From Bosea sp. ANAM02 (lineage in GTDB: Bacteria > Pseudomonadota > Alphaproteobacteria > Rhizobiales > Beijerinckiaceae): a stretch of DNA of 64,000 bases. The stretch covers positions 2,570,001-2,634,000 of the forward strand of contig NZ_AP022848.1 of the NCBI RefSeq assembly GCF_011764485.1, written 5' to 3'. Positions 1-7,940 of the stretch are shown here, piece after piece; position 1 is the first letter of the stretch; the number at the start of each line of letters is the position of its first letter. The notes below the pieces were generated by a model that worked only from the letters and a program-made list of their open reading frames with translations, was not told where the DNA came from and made no database searches. Both the position numbers and the translations under genes were made by a program.

Positions 1-1937
1 CGAGGGACGGGCGCATCGATCCGCTGATCGGCCGCGAGGCCGAGGTGCAGCGCACGATCCAGATCCTGTGCCGCCGGCAGAAGAACAATCCGCTGCTGGT
101 CGGCGATCCCGGCGTCGGCAAGACCGCGATCGCCGAGGGCCTGGCCCTCAAGATCACCCGCGGCGAGGTGCCGGAGGTGCTGGAGGACGCGACCGTCTTC
201 TCGCTCGACATGGGCACGCTGCTCGCCGGCACGCGCTATCGCGGCGATTTCGAGGAACGCCTCAAGCAGGTGATGAAGGAGATCGAGCAGCACCCGAAGG
301 CGATCATGTTCATCGACGAGATCCACACGGTGATCGGCGCCGGTGCGACCTCGGGCGGCGCGATGGACGCCTCGAACCTGCTCAAGCCGGCGCTGGCCTC
401 GGGCTCGCTGCGCTGCATCGGCTCGACCACCTACAAGGAATACCGCCAGTATTTCGAGAAGGACCGGGCGCTGGTGCGCCGCTTCCAGAAGATCGACGTC
501 AACGAGCCGTCGGTGCCGGACACGATCGAGATCCTGAAGGGGCTGAAGCCCTATTTCGAGGAGTTCCACAAGCTGCGCTACACCAATGACGCCATCAAGG
601 CGGCGGTGGAGCTCTCGGCGCGCTACATCCATGACCGCAAGCTGCCGGACAAGGCGATCGACGTGATCGACGAGACCGGCGCCTCGCAGATGCTGGTGAC
701 CGAATCCAAGCGCAAGAAGACGATCGGCGTGAAGGAGATCGAGGCAGCGATCGCGACCATGGCGCGCATTCCGGCCAAGACCGTCTCCAAGGACGATGCC
801 GAGGTGCTGCGCAATCTCGAGACGACGCTGAAGCGTACCGTCTACGGGCAGGAGAAGGCGATCGAGGCCCTGTCCTCCTCGATCAAGCTCGCCCGCGCCG
901 GCCTGCGCGACGGCGAGAAGCCGATCGGCTGCTATCTCTTCGCCGGCCCGACCGGCGTCGGCAAGACCGAGGTCGCGCGCCAGCTCGCCTCCTCGCTGGG
1001 CGTCGAGCTGATCCGCTTCGACATGTCGGAATATATGGAGCGCCACACCGTCTCGCGGTTGATCGGCGCGCCTCCGGGCTATGTCGGCTTCGATCAGGGC
1101 GGGCTCCTGACCGACCAGATCGACCAGCATCCGCACAGCGTGCTGCTGCTCGACGAGATCGAGAAGGCCCATCCGGACCTGTTCAACATCCTCCTGCAGG
1201 TGATGGACCACGGCAAGCTGACCGACAATAACGGCAAGCAGGTCGATTTCAGGAACATCATCCTGATCATGACGACCAATGCCGGCGCCGCCGACATGGC
1301 CCGCAACGCCTATGGCTTCACCCGGACCAAGCGCGAGGGCGACGATACGGAGGCGATCAACAAGCTGTTCGCGCCGGAATTCCGCAACCGGCTCGATTCG
1401 GTCATCTCCTTCGGCCATCTGCCGAAGACGGTGGTTGCGCGTGTCGTCGACAAGTTCGTGCTCCAGCTCGAAGCGCAGCTCGCCGACCGCAACGTCACGA
1501 TCGAGCTCTCGGAAGAGGCGCGCGACTGGCTGGTCGAGAACGGTTATGACGAGGCGATGGGCGCCCGCCCGATGGCCCGCCTGATCCAACAGACGATCAA
1601 GACCCCGCTCGCCGACGAGGTGCTGTTCGGGCGCCTGAAGAATGGTGGCGCGGTCAAGGTCGTCGTCGTCCAGTCCGAGACCGGTATCAAGGTGCTCGGC
1701 CTCGAATTCCCGGACGGGCCGGCGAAGCCCAAGCCGGAGAAGGACGTCGCGGCGGCGACCGCCAAGCGGGTGCCGAAGCCGCGTGCGAAAGCTGCGGCTA
1801 CCGGCAAAACGAGCAAGACTCCGCCGCGGCGAGCGCCTAAAGGTGGCGGCACTCCCGATGGGACGGGTGGCGGTGCTCCGAAGGCCTCGGCCAAGGGCGT
1901 GCGCACCGTGCCGAAGGTTCCGCTGACGAAGGCCTGA
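1..1937 (+). CDS. clpA: ATP-dependent Clp protease ATP-binding subunit ClpA (5' end outside window)
   Basis: AAA+ unfoldase that feeds substrates to the ClpP peptidase in the cytoplasm. The frame is open from base 3, so the N-domain and start lie upstream of the window. Two ATPase modules are visible: Walker A GDPGVGKT (about 102-125) with Walker B FIDEIH, and Walker A GPTGVGKT (about 945-968) with Walker [11 protein letters not shown]. The AYGF segment after the second module's sensor region sits where the ClpP-docking IGF/L loop is expected. About 60 residues rich in Ala, Lys and Pro follow the conserved D2 small domain, a low-complexity tail longer than in E. coli ClpA. A clpS gene would normally lie just upstream and cannot be seen here. 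Confidence 0.96.
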   Translation, partial: RDGRIDPLIGREAEVQRTIQILCRRQKNNPLLVGDPGVGKTAIAEGLALKITRGEVPEVLEDATVFSLDMGTLLAGTRYRGDFEERLKQVMKEIEQHPKAIMFIDEIHTVIGAGATSGGAMDASNLLKPALASGSLRCIGSTTYKEYRQYFEKDRALVRRFQKIDVNEPSVPDTIEILKGLKPYFEEFHKLRYTNDAIKAAVELSARYIHDRKLPDKAIDVIDETGASQMLVTESKRKKTIGVKEIEAAIATMARIPAKTVSKDDAEVLRNLETTLKRTVYGQEKAIEALSSSIKLARAGLRDGEKPIGCYLFAGPTGVGKTEVARQLASSLGVELIRFDMSEYMERHTVSRLIGAPPGYVGFDQGGLLTDQIDQHPHSVLLLDEIEKAHPDLFNILLQVMDHGKLTDNNGKQVDFRNIILIMTTNAGAADMARNAYGFTRTKREGDDTEAINKLFAPEFRNRLDSVISFGHLPKTVVARVVDKFVLQLEAQLADRNVTIELSEEARDWLVENGYDEAMGARPMARLIQQTIKTPLADEVLFGRLKNGGAVKVVVVQSETGIKVLGLEFPDGPAKPKPEKDVAAATAKRVPKPRAKAAATGKTSKTPPRRAPKGGGTPDGTGGGAPKASAKGVRTVPKVPLTKA

Positions 1938-1941
1938 GACC

Positions 1942-2241
1942 GTGTTGTTCAAGCGAAAGACCGCGAGCCTCGCCGCCGAGAGCGGCGAGGTGCTTGAGGA
2001 GGCACCGGCGGCGCCCGCGGCACCGGCGCGCCCGAAGAAGGAAAAGCTCGGCTGGTTCGAGAAGCGCGACCGCCGCCGCCGCCGCCGCAAGATCTTCGAG
2101 GAGGTGCTGGGCTGGATCCTGGTGCCGGCCTTCATCTACCTGATCTATCTCGGCGTGCAGGCCGTCGGCGGCATTCCCAAGGAATTGATCGACTTCGCCA
2201 ACGAACTCATCGCGATCGCGATGAAGGGCGGCAAGGGCTGA
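1942..2241 (+). CDS. Small basic single-pass membrane protein of unknown function
   Basis: A 99-residue protein starting with GTG only 4 bases after the clpA stop, so probably co-transcribed. The N-terminal half is Ala/Pro/Glu rich and is followed by a strongly basic run (KRDRRRRRRK, about residues 45-54). One hydrophobic stretch (about 60-80, WILVPAFIYLIYLGVQAVG) should span the membrane, with the basic run keeping the N-terminus cytoplasmic. I recognise no named family. Position next to clpA suggests, without proof, a link to protein quality control at the membrane. An overlapping minus-strand frame exists but lacks protein-like composition. Confidence 0.75.
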   Translation: MLFKRKTASLAAESGEVLEEAPAAPAAPARPKKEKLGWFEKRDRRRRRRKIFEEVLGWILVPAFIYLIYLGVQAVGGIPKELIDFANELIAIAMKGGKG

Positions 2242-2289
2242 CGGGGGCGGTCGCCGGTTCAAGGGCATGCCGTCTTCCGATGAAAACGC

Positions 2290-2394
2290 GGGTCATCCCG
2301 GACAAGCCGCGAAGCGGCGCCGATCCGGGATCCATGCCTGAACCTTGATCGGAAGCGCTCCGGCATGGATCCCGGGTAAAGCCCGGGATGACCC
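2290..2394. repeat. Palindromic intergenic repeat, family A
   Basis: The ends are exact inverted repeats (GGGTCATCCC at 2290-2299, GGGATGACCC at 2385-2394). Inner arms also pair (CCGGGATCCATGCC against GGCATGGATCCCGG), so the whole element folds into a long hairpin. A decayed relative with the same inner arms lies near 39974-40060. It fills most of the gap between the small membrane protein and azlC and may also act as a transcription barrier. No other gene is seen in 2242-2588. Confidence 0.8.
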
Positions 2395-2588
2395 ACGTGT
2401 TTTCCCGTAGAATGATCAATCGCACGGGATCCGCCCGAACTAGTTTCCGGGCGCGCACCCTGCATCAACTGCAGGTCCGGCCGGCTTGCTGAAGCCTATG
2501 CAGGCGTTGCGCGCATGGGCAATAGAGGTCGAGGTCCGGCATTTGCCGGAGTCGCAACCCTTTCGAGCCATCCCGCAGCGATGACCTC

Positions 2589-3311
2589 ATGAGCGTATCC
2601 GCCGACTGGAATTGGCAGCGCGTCGCGCTGGCCGGCATGCGCGACGCGCTCACGCTGCCGGCCTGGATCGTCGGTTTCGGGCTGATCGGCATCGGCTCGC
2701 TCGCCCGCGATGTCGGCTATCCCGTCGATGTCGCCGTGCTCTCGACCATCCTGGTCTGGGCCGGGCCGTCGCAGGTGCTGTTCTTCGCCTCGATCGCCGC
2801 CGGCGCGGCCTGGAGCGCGATCGTGATCGCGATCGCCTTCGCCTCGCTGCGCTTCCTGCCGATGACCATGGCGATCCTGCCGCTGCTGCGCCGGCCCGGC
2901 CAGAGCGTCTGGCAGCAGCTCCTGCTGGCCCATTACGTCGCCGTCACCGCCTGGAGCGAAGGTTTGCGGCGCCTGCCCGGCATCCCCCCGCATCAGCGCG
3001 TCGCCTATTTCCTCGGCTTCGCCAATACCTGCATGCTGGTGAGCTCGATCGGAACCTTCGCGGGATACTACCTGCTCGGCGCGCTGCCGGTTCCGTTCGC
3101 AGCCGGCCTGCTCTGCCTGACGCCGATGTTCTTCCTGATCTCGCTGATGGCCGGCCTGCGCCATCGCGGCGATGTGGCGGCGCTTCTCCTCGGGCTTGCC
3201 TTCGCGCCGATCTCGGCGCGGTTCATCGGCGGCGGCTTCGACCTGATCGTCGCGGGCCTCATCGCTGGGACCGTGGCTTTCCTCATCGGACGGAGGCGGA
3301 AGCCGGCATGA
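2589..3311 (+). CDS. azlC: AzlC family branched-chain amino acid exporter, large subunit
   Basis: A 240-residue polytopic inner-membrane protein with about six hydrophobic segments. Its N-terminal region (RDALTLPAWIVGFGLIGIGSLARD) matches the AzlC/YgaZ family, which together with a small AzlD/YgaH subunit exports branched-chain amino acids. The ATG at 2589 places the first helix at the expected distance. The stop overlaps the azlD start as ATGA, showing translational coupling. No dedicated regulator adjoins it; the upstream 350 bases hold only a palindromic repeat. Confidence 0.9.
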   Translation: MSVSADWNWQRVALAGMRDALTLPAWIVGFGLIGIGSLARDVGYPVDVAVLSTILVWAGPSQVLFFASIAAGAAWSAIVIAIAFASLRFLPMTMAILPLLRRPGQSVWQQLLLAHYVAVTAWSEGLRRLPGIPPHQRVAYFLGFANTCMLVSSIGTFAGYYLLGALPVPFAAGLLCLTPMFFLISLMAGLRHRGDVAALLLGLAFAPISARFIGGGFDLIVAGLIAGTVAFLIGRRRKPA

Positions 3312-3667
3312 CCCAGCCGATCGCCATGCTCGACGGGCCGCTCTGGCCCTATCTCGCGCTGATGCTCTTCGCCGTGCTGCCGACGGAGATCTGGCGCTGG
3401 CTCGCGGTCGGGTTCTCGCGCGGGCTTGCCAATGATTCGCCGCTGCTCGAATGGGTGAGGGCGGTCGCGACCGCGCTGCTCGCAGGGATCGTCGCCAAGC
3501 TGATGGTGTCGCCGCCCGGCGTGCTTGCGGCGGCTCCGGCCTGGCTCCGCGTCGCGGCGCTGGCGGCCGCAGCCGGGGTCATGCTCTTCGACAAGCGCCG
3601 GATGATGCTGGCGGTGCTCGCCGGCGAAACCGTGCTGATCGGCGGCGTCTGGCTGTTCGCGGGCTAG
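3308..3667 (+). CDS. azlD: AzlD family small subunit of amino acid exporter
   Basis: A 119-residue hydrophobic protein with about four membrane segments, the size and layout of AzlD/YgaH partner subunits. The start ATG at 3308 overlaps the azlC stop by four bases. That exact overlap decides the start, although the same frame is open far upstream. Motifs such as LPTEIWRWLAVGFSRGL near the N-terminus and LAGIVAKLMVSPPG in the middle fit the AzlD pattern. It is expected to form a heteromeric export pore with AzlC. Confidence 0.88.
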   Translation: MTQPIAMLDGPLWPYLALMLFAVLPTEIWRWLAVGFSRGLANDSPLLEWVRAVATALLAGIVAKLMVSPPGVLAAAPAWLRVAALAAAAGVMLFDKRRMMLAVLAGETVLIGGVWLFAG

Positions 3668-3674
3668 GCGCACT

Positions 3675-3809
3675 CTTGTTATTCCGGGGCGCGCCACAGG
3701 CGCGAACCCGGAACCCAGGACCGGGTGAGACCCCTCACGCAGCGTCGCAGACCGCTCGCCCAGTCGTGGGTTCCGGGTTCTTCGCAATGCGAAGCCCCGG
3801 AATGACAAG
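3675..3809. repeat. Palindromic intergenic repeat between convergent genes
   Basis: Near-perfect terminal inverted repeat: CTTGTTATTCCGGGGC at the left and GCCCCGGAATGACAAG at the right, with one mismatch. Inner arms GAACCCGGAACCCA and TGGGTTCCGGGTTC also pair. It sits between convergent azlD and the ECF41 sigma gene, where it could serve as a bidirectional terminator. The GTCATTCCGG core is related in style to the hairpin at 61121-61164. Confidence 0.78.
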
Positions 3810-3848
3810 CGTGGTGCCTGGGAACGACCTGACAATGGCCGTCGCCAC

Positions 3849-4742
3849 TTACGCTTCCGTCAGCAGGCGCCGGACATGGCCGAGCTTGTCGGGGTTGCGG
3901 ATGATGTAGATCGCGGCGACCGCCCCGTCGCGGATGTCGAGCGCCATCGCCTGCACGGTCTCGCCGCGCTCCAGGCTGACATAGCCGGGCAAGCCGTTGA
4001 TCATCACGCATTGATAGTGCGTCGTCGCGCGCGCCTGCTTTTCGACATGGCGGCTGATGCCGGCAAAGAAGCGGCCGATCCTGTCGCTGCCGAGGATTGG
4101 ATTCAGCACGGAGTTGACCTTGCCGCCGCCATCGGCGCGCAGGATCGCGTCATGGGCGAGCATGCTCTTCAGGATCGTGGCATCAGTGCTGTGGGCGGCT
4201 TCGAAGAAGGCTTTCGCATAGCGCCTGGCCTCGTCGGGCGAGAGCGGATGGCGCGGGCCGTCCTCCTCGCGGGCATGGCGGCGCGCCCGTGAGACGAGCT
4301 GCCGGCAGGCGGCCTCGCTGCGCCCGAGCGTCTCGGCGATTTCGGCGAAGGGCAGGTCGAAGACGTCGTGCAGCAGGAAGGCGGCACGCTCCAGCGGTGA
4401 CAGCCGCTCCAGCGCGAGCTGGAGCGCATAGGGCACGTCGATCGCCTCATCCGGGCTCGGAGCGGCGCCGATCGTCTCGATCAGGGGCTCTGGCAGCCAG
4501 GCGCCGACATAGGTCTCGCGCTTGCGCCGCGCCGATTTCATCAGGTCGAGGCAGAGCCGCGTCACCACGCGCCCGAGCCAGGCGCGCGGGTTGGCGATCG
4601 CGTCCGGCGCGGAGTCATGCCAGCGCAGCCATGCGTCCTGCACCACATCCTCGGCATCGCTGAGCGAGCCGAGCATGCGGTAGGCGAGACGGGTCAGGTA
4701 GGACCGGTTAGCCTCGAAAGCGGTGGCAGGCGCGCCCGTCAT
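3849..4742 (-). CDS. ECF41-family RNA polymerase sigma factor with C-terminal SnoaL-like domain
   Basis: Sigma-70 region 2 (YLTRLAYRMLGSLSDAEDVVQDAWLRW) and region 4 (LSPLERAAFLLHDVFDLPFAEIAETLG) are followed by a C-terminal NTF2/SnoaL-like extension of roughly 100 residues. This extension carries the two ECF41 signatures, DGGGK and NPDKL. In characterised ECF41 proteins the extension takes the place of a separate anti-sigma factor. The start used is ATG 4742 (MTGAPATAF), 19 bases after the partner gene's stop. A longer version starting at 4823 would overlap that gene and adds only Arg/Pro-rich sequence. The partner upstream is the typical ECF41 target, a carboxymuconolactone-decarboxylase-like gene. 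Confidence 0.93.
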   Translation of the reverse strand: MTGAPATAFEANRSYLTRLAYRMLGSLSDAEDVVQDAWLRWHDSAPDAIANPRAWLGRVVTRLCLDLMKSARRKRETYVGAWLPEPLIETIGAAPSPDEAIDVPYALQLALERLSPLERAAFLLHDVFDLPFAEIAETLGRSEAACRQLVSRARRHAREEDGPRHPLSPDEARRYAKAFFEAAHSTDATILKSMLAHDAILRADGGGKVNSVLNPILGSDRIGRFFAGISRHVEKQARATTHYQCVMINGLPGYVSLERGETVQAMALDIRDGAVAAIYIIRNPDKLGHVRRLLTEA

Positions 4743-4761
4743 GCGCGCCGGATTGGTATCA

Positions 4762-5232
4762 TCAGGCGGCAGCCTCGGTCTTGCGCGGCCGGTCGGCCGG
4801 GTGGCGCGTGCGGAAGCCGACATTGATGCGGTTCCAGGTGTTGATCGCGCCGATGGCGAAGGTCAGGTCGACCATGTCCTTCTCGCTGAAATGCTCCTTG
4901 AGCTCGGCATAGGCCGCGTCGCTCGGGCTGCGCTCGGAGGCGCGGGTCAGCTCTTCCGTCCAGCGCAGGGCGGCGCGCTCGCGCGGCGTATAGAGCTCGG
5001 ATTCCTCCCAGGCATTGAGCAGGTTGATGCGCGCCTCGCTCTCGCCGGCCTTGCGCGCGTCGAGCACATGCATGTGCAGGCAATAGGCGCAGCGGTTGAT
5101 CTGCGAGGCGCGGATTTTGACCAGCTCCATCAGGCTGTGTTCGAGGGCCGAGTTGTTGACGTAGTCCTGCAGGACCAGCATGGCCTTGTAGGCTTCGGGC
5201 GCGATCTGGAAGGCGTTGAGGCGTTGGCTCAT
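4762..5232 (-). CDS. Carboxymuconolactone decarboxylase / AhpD-like protein, ECF41 partner
   Basis: About 156 residues with the AhpD-like core. CAYCLHMH supplies the CxxC pair and nearby histidine of alkylhydroperoxidase-like CMD proteins, after an ELVKIRASQIN helix. ECF41 sigma factors nearly always sit beside a gene for a carboxymuconolactone decarboxylase, oxidoreductase or epimerase, and this is the first type. Two in-frame ATGs exist; the one at 5232 (MSQRLN) has GGAG six bases upstream, while the one at 5244 overlaps that ribosome site. The ECF41 promoter lies 29 bases before the start. The true substrate is unknown; a thiol-dependent peroxide-reducing role is a family guess. Confidence 0.9.
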   Translation of the reverse strand: MSQRLNAFQIAPEAYKAMLVLQDYVNNSALEHSLMELVKIRASQINRCAYCLHMHVLDARKAGESEARINLLNAWEESELYTPRERAALRWTEELTRASERSPSDAAYAELKEHFSEKDMVDLTFAIGAINTWNRINVGFRTRHPADRPRKTEAAA

Positions 5233-5260
5233 GACTGTCTCCATCGGTTGATGACGACAA

Positions 5261-5287
5261 GACGATCGGGCACGCCCCGCTGTGACA
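5261..5287 (-). promoter_or_regulatory. ECF41-type promoter
   Basis: On the minus strand: -35 TGTCACA (5287-5281), a 16-base spacer, then -10 CGTC (5264-5261). This equals the published ECF41 consensus TGTCACA-N16-CGTC. It points at the CMD-like gene and the sigma gene behind it, implying direct autoregulation by this ECF41 factor. Confidence 0.9.
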
Positions 5288-5294
5288 TGGCCCG

Positions 5295-5723
5295 TCAGAT
5301 TTTTTTCAGGGCCTCGCGGATTTTCTCGGCATGGCTGGCGAGGACCTCGTTCTTCTCCATCGCGCCGGTATGCGGGCGCAGCGCCACGCCGTCGAAACGC
5401 GGCATGACATGGACATGGAGATGGAACACGACCTGCCCGCCGGCTGCCTCGTTGAATTGCTGGATGGTGACGCCCTCGGCCGAGAAGGCGGCCTTCACGG
5501 CGCGCGCCAGCTTCTGGGTGGTCAGCGCCACCGCCTTCAGCGCATCGGCCGGGGCGTCGAAGACATTGCGGCAGGGCGCCTTCGGGATCACCAGCACATG
5601 GCCGTCGGCGCGCGGCATGATGTCCATGATCGCGAGCGTCTCGTCATCCTCGTAGACGGTGTGGGAGGGCAGTTCGCCGCGCAGGATCTTGGCGAAGACG
5701 TTCGAGGGATCATAGGCGGTCAT
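5295..5723 (-). CDS. HIT family (histidine triad) nucleotide-binding protein
   Basis: A 142-residue cytosolic HIT-domain protein, normal length for an Hint/HIT nucleoside phosphoramidase or hydrolase. The catalytic triad motif HLHVHV lies about 35 residues from the end. Upstream are the conserved AIMDIMPRADGHVLVIPK strand and NVFDAPA. The frame is open to 5924, but the start at 5723 (MTAYDPSNVF) gives the canonical N-terminus; residues before it are Arg/Pro-rich filler. It follows the 2H-like gene by 89 bases in the same direction. The ECF41 promoter for the next genes starts just beyond its stop. Confidence 0.92.
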   Translation of the reverse strand: MTAYDPSNVFAKILRGELPSHTVYEDDETLAIMDIMPRADGHVLVIPKAPCRNVFDAPADALKAVALTTQKLARAVKAAFSAEGVTIQQFNEAAGGQVVFHLHVHVMPRFDGVALRPHTGAMEKNEVLASHAEKIREALKKI

Positions 5724-5812
5724 GGCGGGTCCGGCAGGATCGAAAAGGGTCGGCGCAAGCTGCGGCGCGCCGGGCGGGGCGTCAAGGCCGCGGACCGGCT
5801 GCCGGCTGTGCC

Positions 5813-6709
5813 TCAGGCGCCGAGCGGCAGCACCGTTTCGACATGGGCGTCGAGCACGAGGTCGTCGCTTGCGCCCATGACCTGCAGCTCCGTCACGGTG
5901 AGGCGGAGCAGCGGCTTGCTCCACCAGCGCGCGACGATCTCGGCCAGCGCCGCGGTCTCGTTGGCGTCGAGATCGTCGGTGAGGTTGTAGAGGCCGATCA
6001 GCCAGAGATCGCCCGGCGCCCGGCCGAAGGCGGCCTGGACCTCCTGCAACATATTCCGGCCGACGCGCTTCTCCGGATAGACCGGGAGATAGAGCCGGCC
6101 GCGATTGACGTTGCCGGAGAAGATGCCGCGCAGTTCAACGGTGAAGGGCTCGATCTTGCGCAGGGCTTTGCGCGTTTCGCCGGAGATCGTGGGAGGCTCG
6201 GCAAGGCTCAGCGAGCCGCAGACCGTCGCATGCAGGCGGTCCTGCCGTTTCGGCAGGATGTCCCAGGCGATCTTGCCGGCGAAGGGTGTGGCCTTCAGCT
6301 CGGCCTCCAGCGCAAGGAAGGCGTGCGAAGAGCGGAGGGCGGTGTCCGCTACCGGCAGAACCAGCGAATAGACCGCCGGGTGGCGGCCCATCTCGTAGAA
6401 CTTGCCCTCGCGCCGGGCGACGACACCGGGATGCGCGGGTGCGACCAGCGGCAGATGCGCCAGACGGTAGCTCTCGTCGAGCGTCAGCGGGCTCGTGAAA
6501 TCGGTGAGGCTACGGCGATAGCCGAGTTCATCATCCTCGCAGAACGATATTGATCGACCCGAGCCCTCATCCTGAGGAGCCGCTCCGTCGGGAGCGGCGT
6601 CTCGAAGGATGTTCGTCGAGGCTCCGGAAGCATCTGGAGCATCCTTCGAGAGGCCGCTGCGCAGCTCCTCAGGATGGGGGCGCGCGTGTTTGACGGCTTC
6701 GTCAGTCAT
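5813..6709 (-). CDS. Conserved hypothetical protein, possibly 2H-phosphoesterase-like, with in-frame palindromic repeat near N-terminus
   Basis: A 298-residue protein whose start (MTDEAVKHARP) overlaps the acyltransferase stop by 8 bases. A segment RLHATVCGSL resembles the H-x-T/S-x motif of 2H phosphoesterases (2'-5' RNA ligase-like). A second histidine (AHVETV) lies close to the C-terminus, but the second motif is weak, so the function is only a suggestion. Residues about 11-49 are encoded by a genomic palindromic repeat (6563-6681) of the same family as the intergenic copy at 57545-57668. Conserved-looking sequence resumes at SFCEDDELGYRRSLTDF, with no good start codon after the insertion. 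Confidence 0.7.
   Translation of the reverse strand: MTDEAVKHARPHPEELRSGLSKDAPDASGASTNILRDAAPDGAAPQDEGSGRSISFCEDDELGYRRSLTDFTSPLTLDESYRLAHLPLVAPAHPGVVARREGKFYEMGRHPAVYSLVLPVADTALRSSHAFLALEAELKATPFAGKIAWDILPKRQDRLHATVCGSLSLAEPPTISGETRKALRKIEPFTVELRGIFSGNVNRGRLYLPVYPEKRVGRNMLQEVQAAFGRAPGDLWLIGLYNLTDDLDANETAALAEIVARWWSKPLLRLTVTELQVMGASDDLVLDAHVETVLPLGA
6563..6681. repeat. Palindromic repeat, family B, inside a coding region
   Basis: Terminal arms GCCCTCATCCTGAGGAGC and GCTCCTCAGGATGGGGGC pair with one mismatch. Inner arms (TCTCGAAGGATG against CATCCTTCGAGA) extend the hairpin. It shares long stretches with the intergenic copy at 57545-57668. Here it is read in frame as part of the 2H-like protein on the minus strand. 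Confidence 0.88.
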
Positions 6710-7940
6710 CAGCGATTTCCGTCCTGCGGAAGGGGCTTTCGGCTGCGAGCGCTTCGCGGGCCGCCGCGACCTGCTCGCGCTCCTGCGCGAGATAGGCGGC
6801 AACGGGCCGGCGCAGGCCCGGATCGGCTATATGGTGCAGAGAGCGGGTGATGACCGGCCGGTAGCCGCGTGCGAGTTTGTGCTCGCCCTGCGCGCCGGCC
6901 TCGACGCGGGCGAGGCCGTGCGCGATCGCATAGTCGATGGCCTGGTGGTAGCAGACCTCGAAATGCAGGAAGGGATGATCCTCGATGCAGCCCCAGTTGC
7001 GACCGTAGAGCGTGTTGGCGCCGCGGAAATTGATGGCGCCGGCGATATGACGCCCGGCACGTTTCGCCATCACCAGTACGATCCGCTCGCCCATCGCCGC
7101 GCCGACCGCCGAGAAGAACGCGCGGTTGAGATAGGGCCGGCCCCATTTGCGCGAGCCGGTATCCTCGTAGAACGAGAAGAAATCGTCCCAGACCGCCTCG
7201 GTGAGGTCGTTGCCCGACAGGACATCGATCGTGATCCCGGCAGAGAGCGCCTCGCGCCGCTCGCGCTTCAGTGCCTTGCGCTTGCGTGAGGCCAGCGTCG
7301 CCAGGAAGTCGTCATAGCTGCCGAAGCTCTCGTTCTGCCAATGGAACTGCAGGTCGTTGCGTTCGAGATAGCCGGCCTGTTTCAGCGCGCCAATATCCGG
7401 TTCCTGCGCGAAGGTGACATGGACCGAGGAGGCTTGCGTGTGTCCACGCAGGGCCTCCAGCCCACCGATCAGGGCGGCGCGGGCCTCGTCGGCGCGCGGG
7501 GTGTCGGCGACCAGCAGGCGCGGGCCGGTGGCCGGGGTGAAGGGGGCGGCGACCTGGAGCTTCGGATAGTAGCGCCCGCCGGCGCGCTCATAGGCATCGG
7601 CCCAGCCATGGTCGAAGACATATTCGCCCTGACTGTGGCTCTTCAGGAAGCTGGGCGCTGCAGCCAGCAACTGGCCGACCTCGTCCTCGACCAGCAGATA
7701 GGCCGGTGACCAGCCGGTACGGCCACCGGTGCAGCGGCTCTCCTCCAGTGCCATGAGGAATTCATGACTGACGAAGGGATTGTCCCGGTCGAGCGCGGGA
7801 TCGCTGGGCGGCGTGGCGGACGCCGAGATGGCATCCCCCAGCGCGTAAGGATTGGCGCAGGCGTTCCATGCGCCGGCGGGGACGGCCTTGAGCGAGGTCG
7901 CGACACGAACGGTGAGATCGCCGTTCCCCGCTTCGCTCAA
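6702..7940 (-). CDS. GNAT/FemAB-like acyltransferase (peptidogalycan-type N-acyltransferase)
   Basis: A 412-residue cytosolic protein of the COG3146-like acyltransferase group related to FemAB/GNAT enzymes. Recognisable segments are NPFVSHEFLMALEES near residue 53, the basic KRKALKRERREALS stretch, and YGRNWGCIEDHPFLHFEVCYHQAIDYAI with ARVEAGAQGEHKLARGYRP near the end. These are hallmarks of the group. Members are linked by annotation to acyl or aminoacyl transfer; the substrate is not known. It overlaps the GDPD gene by ATGA and the 2H-like gene by 8 bases, so it lies in the middle of a coupled operon. Confidence 0.85.
   Translation of the reverse strand: MSEAGNGDLTVRVATSLKAVPAGAWNACANPYALGDAISASATPPSDPALDRDNPFVSHEFLMALEESRCTGGRTGWSPAYLLVEDEVGQLLAAAPSFLKSHSQGEYVFDHGWADAYERAGGRYYPKLQVAAPFTPATGPRLLVADTPRADEARAALIGGLEALRGHTQASSVHVTFAQEPDIGALKQAGYLERNDLQFHWQNESFGSYDDFLATLASRKRKALKRERREALSAGITIDVLSGNDLTEAVWDDFFSFYEDTGSRKWGRPYLNRAFFSAVGAAMGERIVLVMAKRAGRHIAGAINFRGANTLYGRNWGCIEDHPFLHFEVCYHQAIDYAIAHGLARVEAGAQGEHKLARGYRPVITRSLHHIADPGLRRPVAAYLAQEREQVAAAREALAAESPFRRTEIADD

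Noticed and set aside
3849..4823. Longer start for the ECF41 sigma factor
   Set aside because: It would run into the CMD-like gene and adds only Arg/Pro-rich residues.
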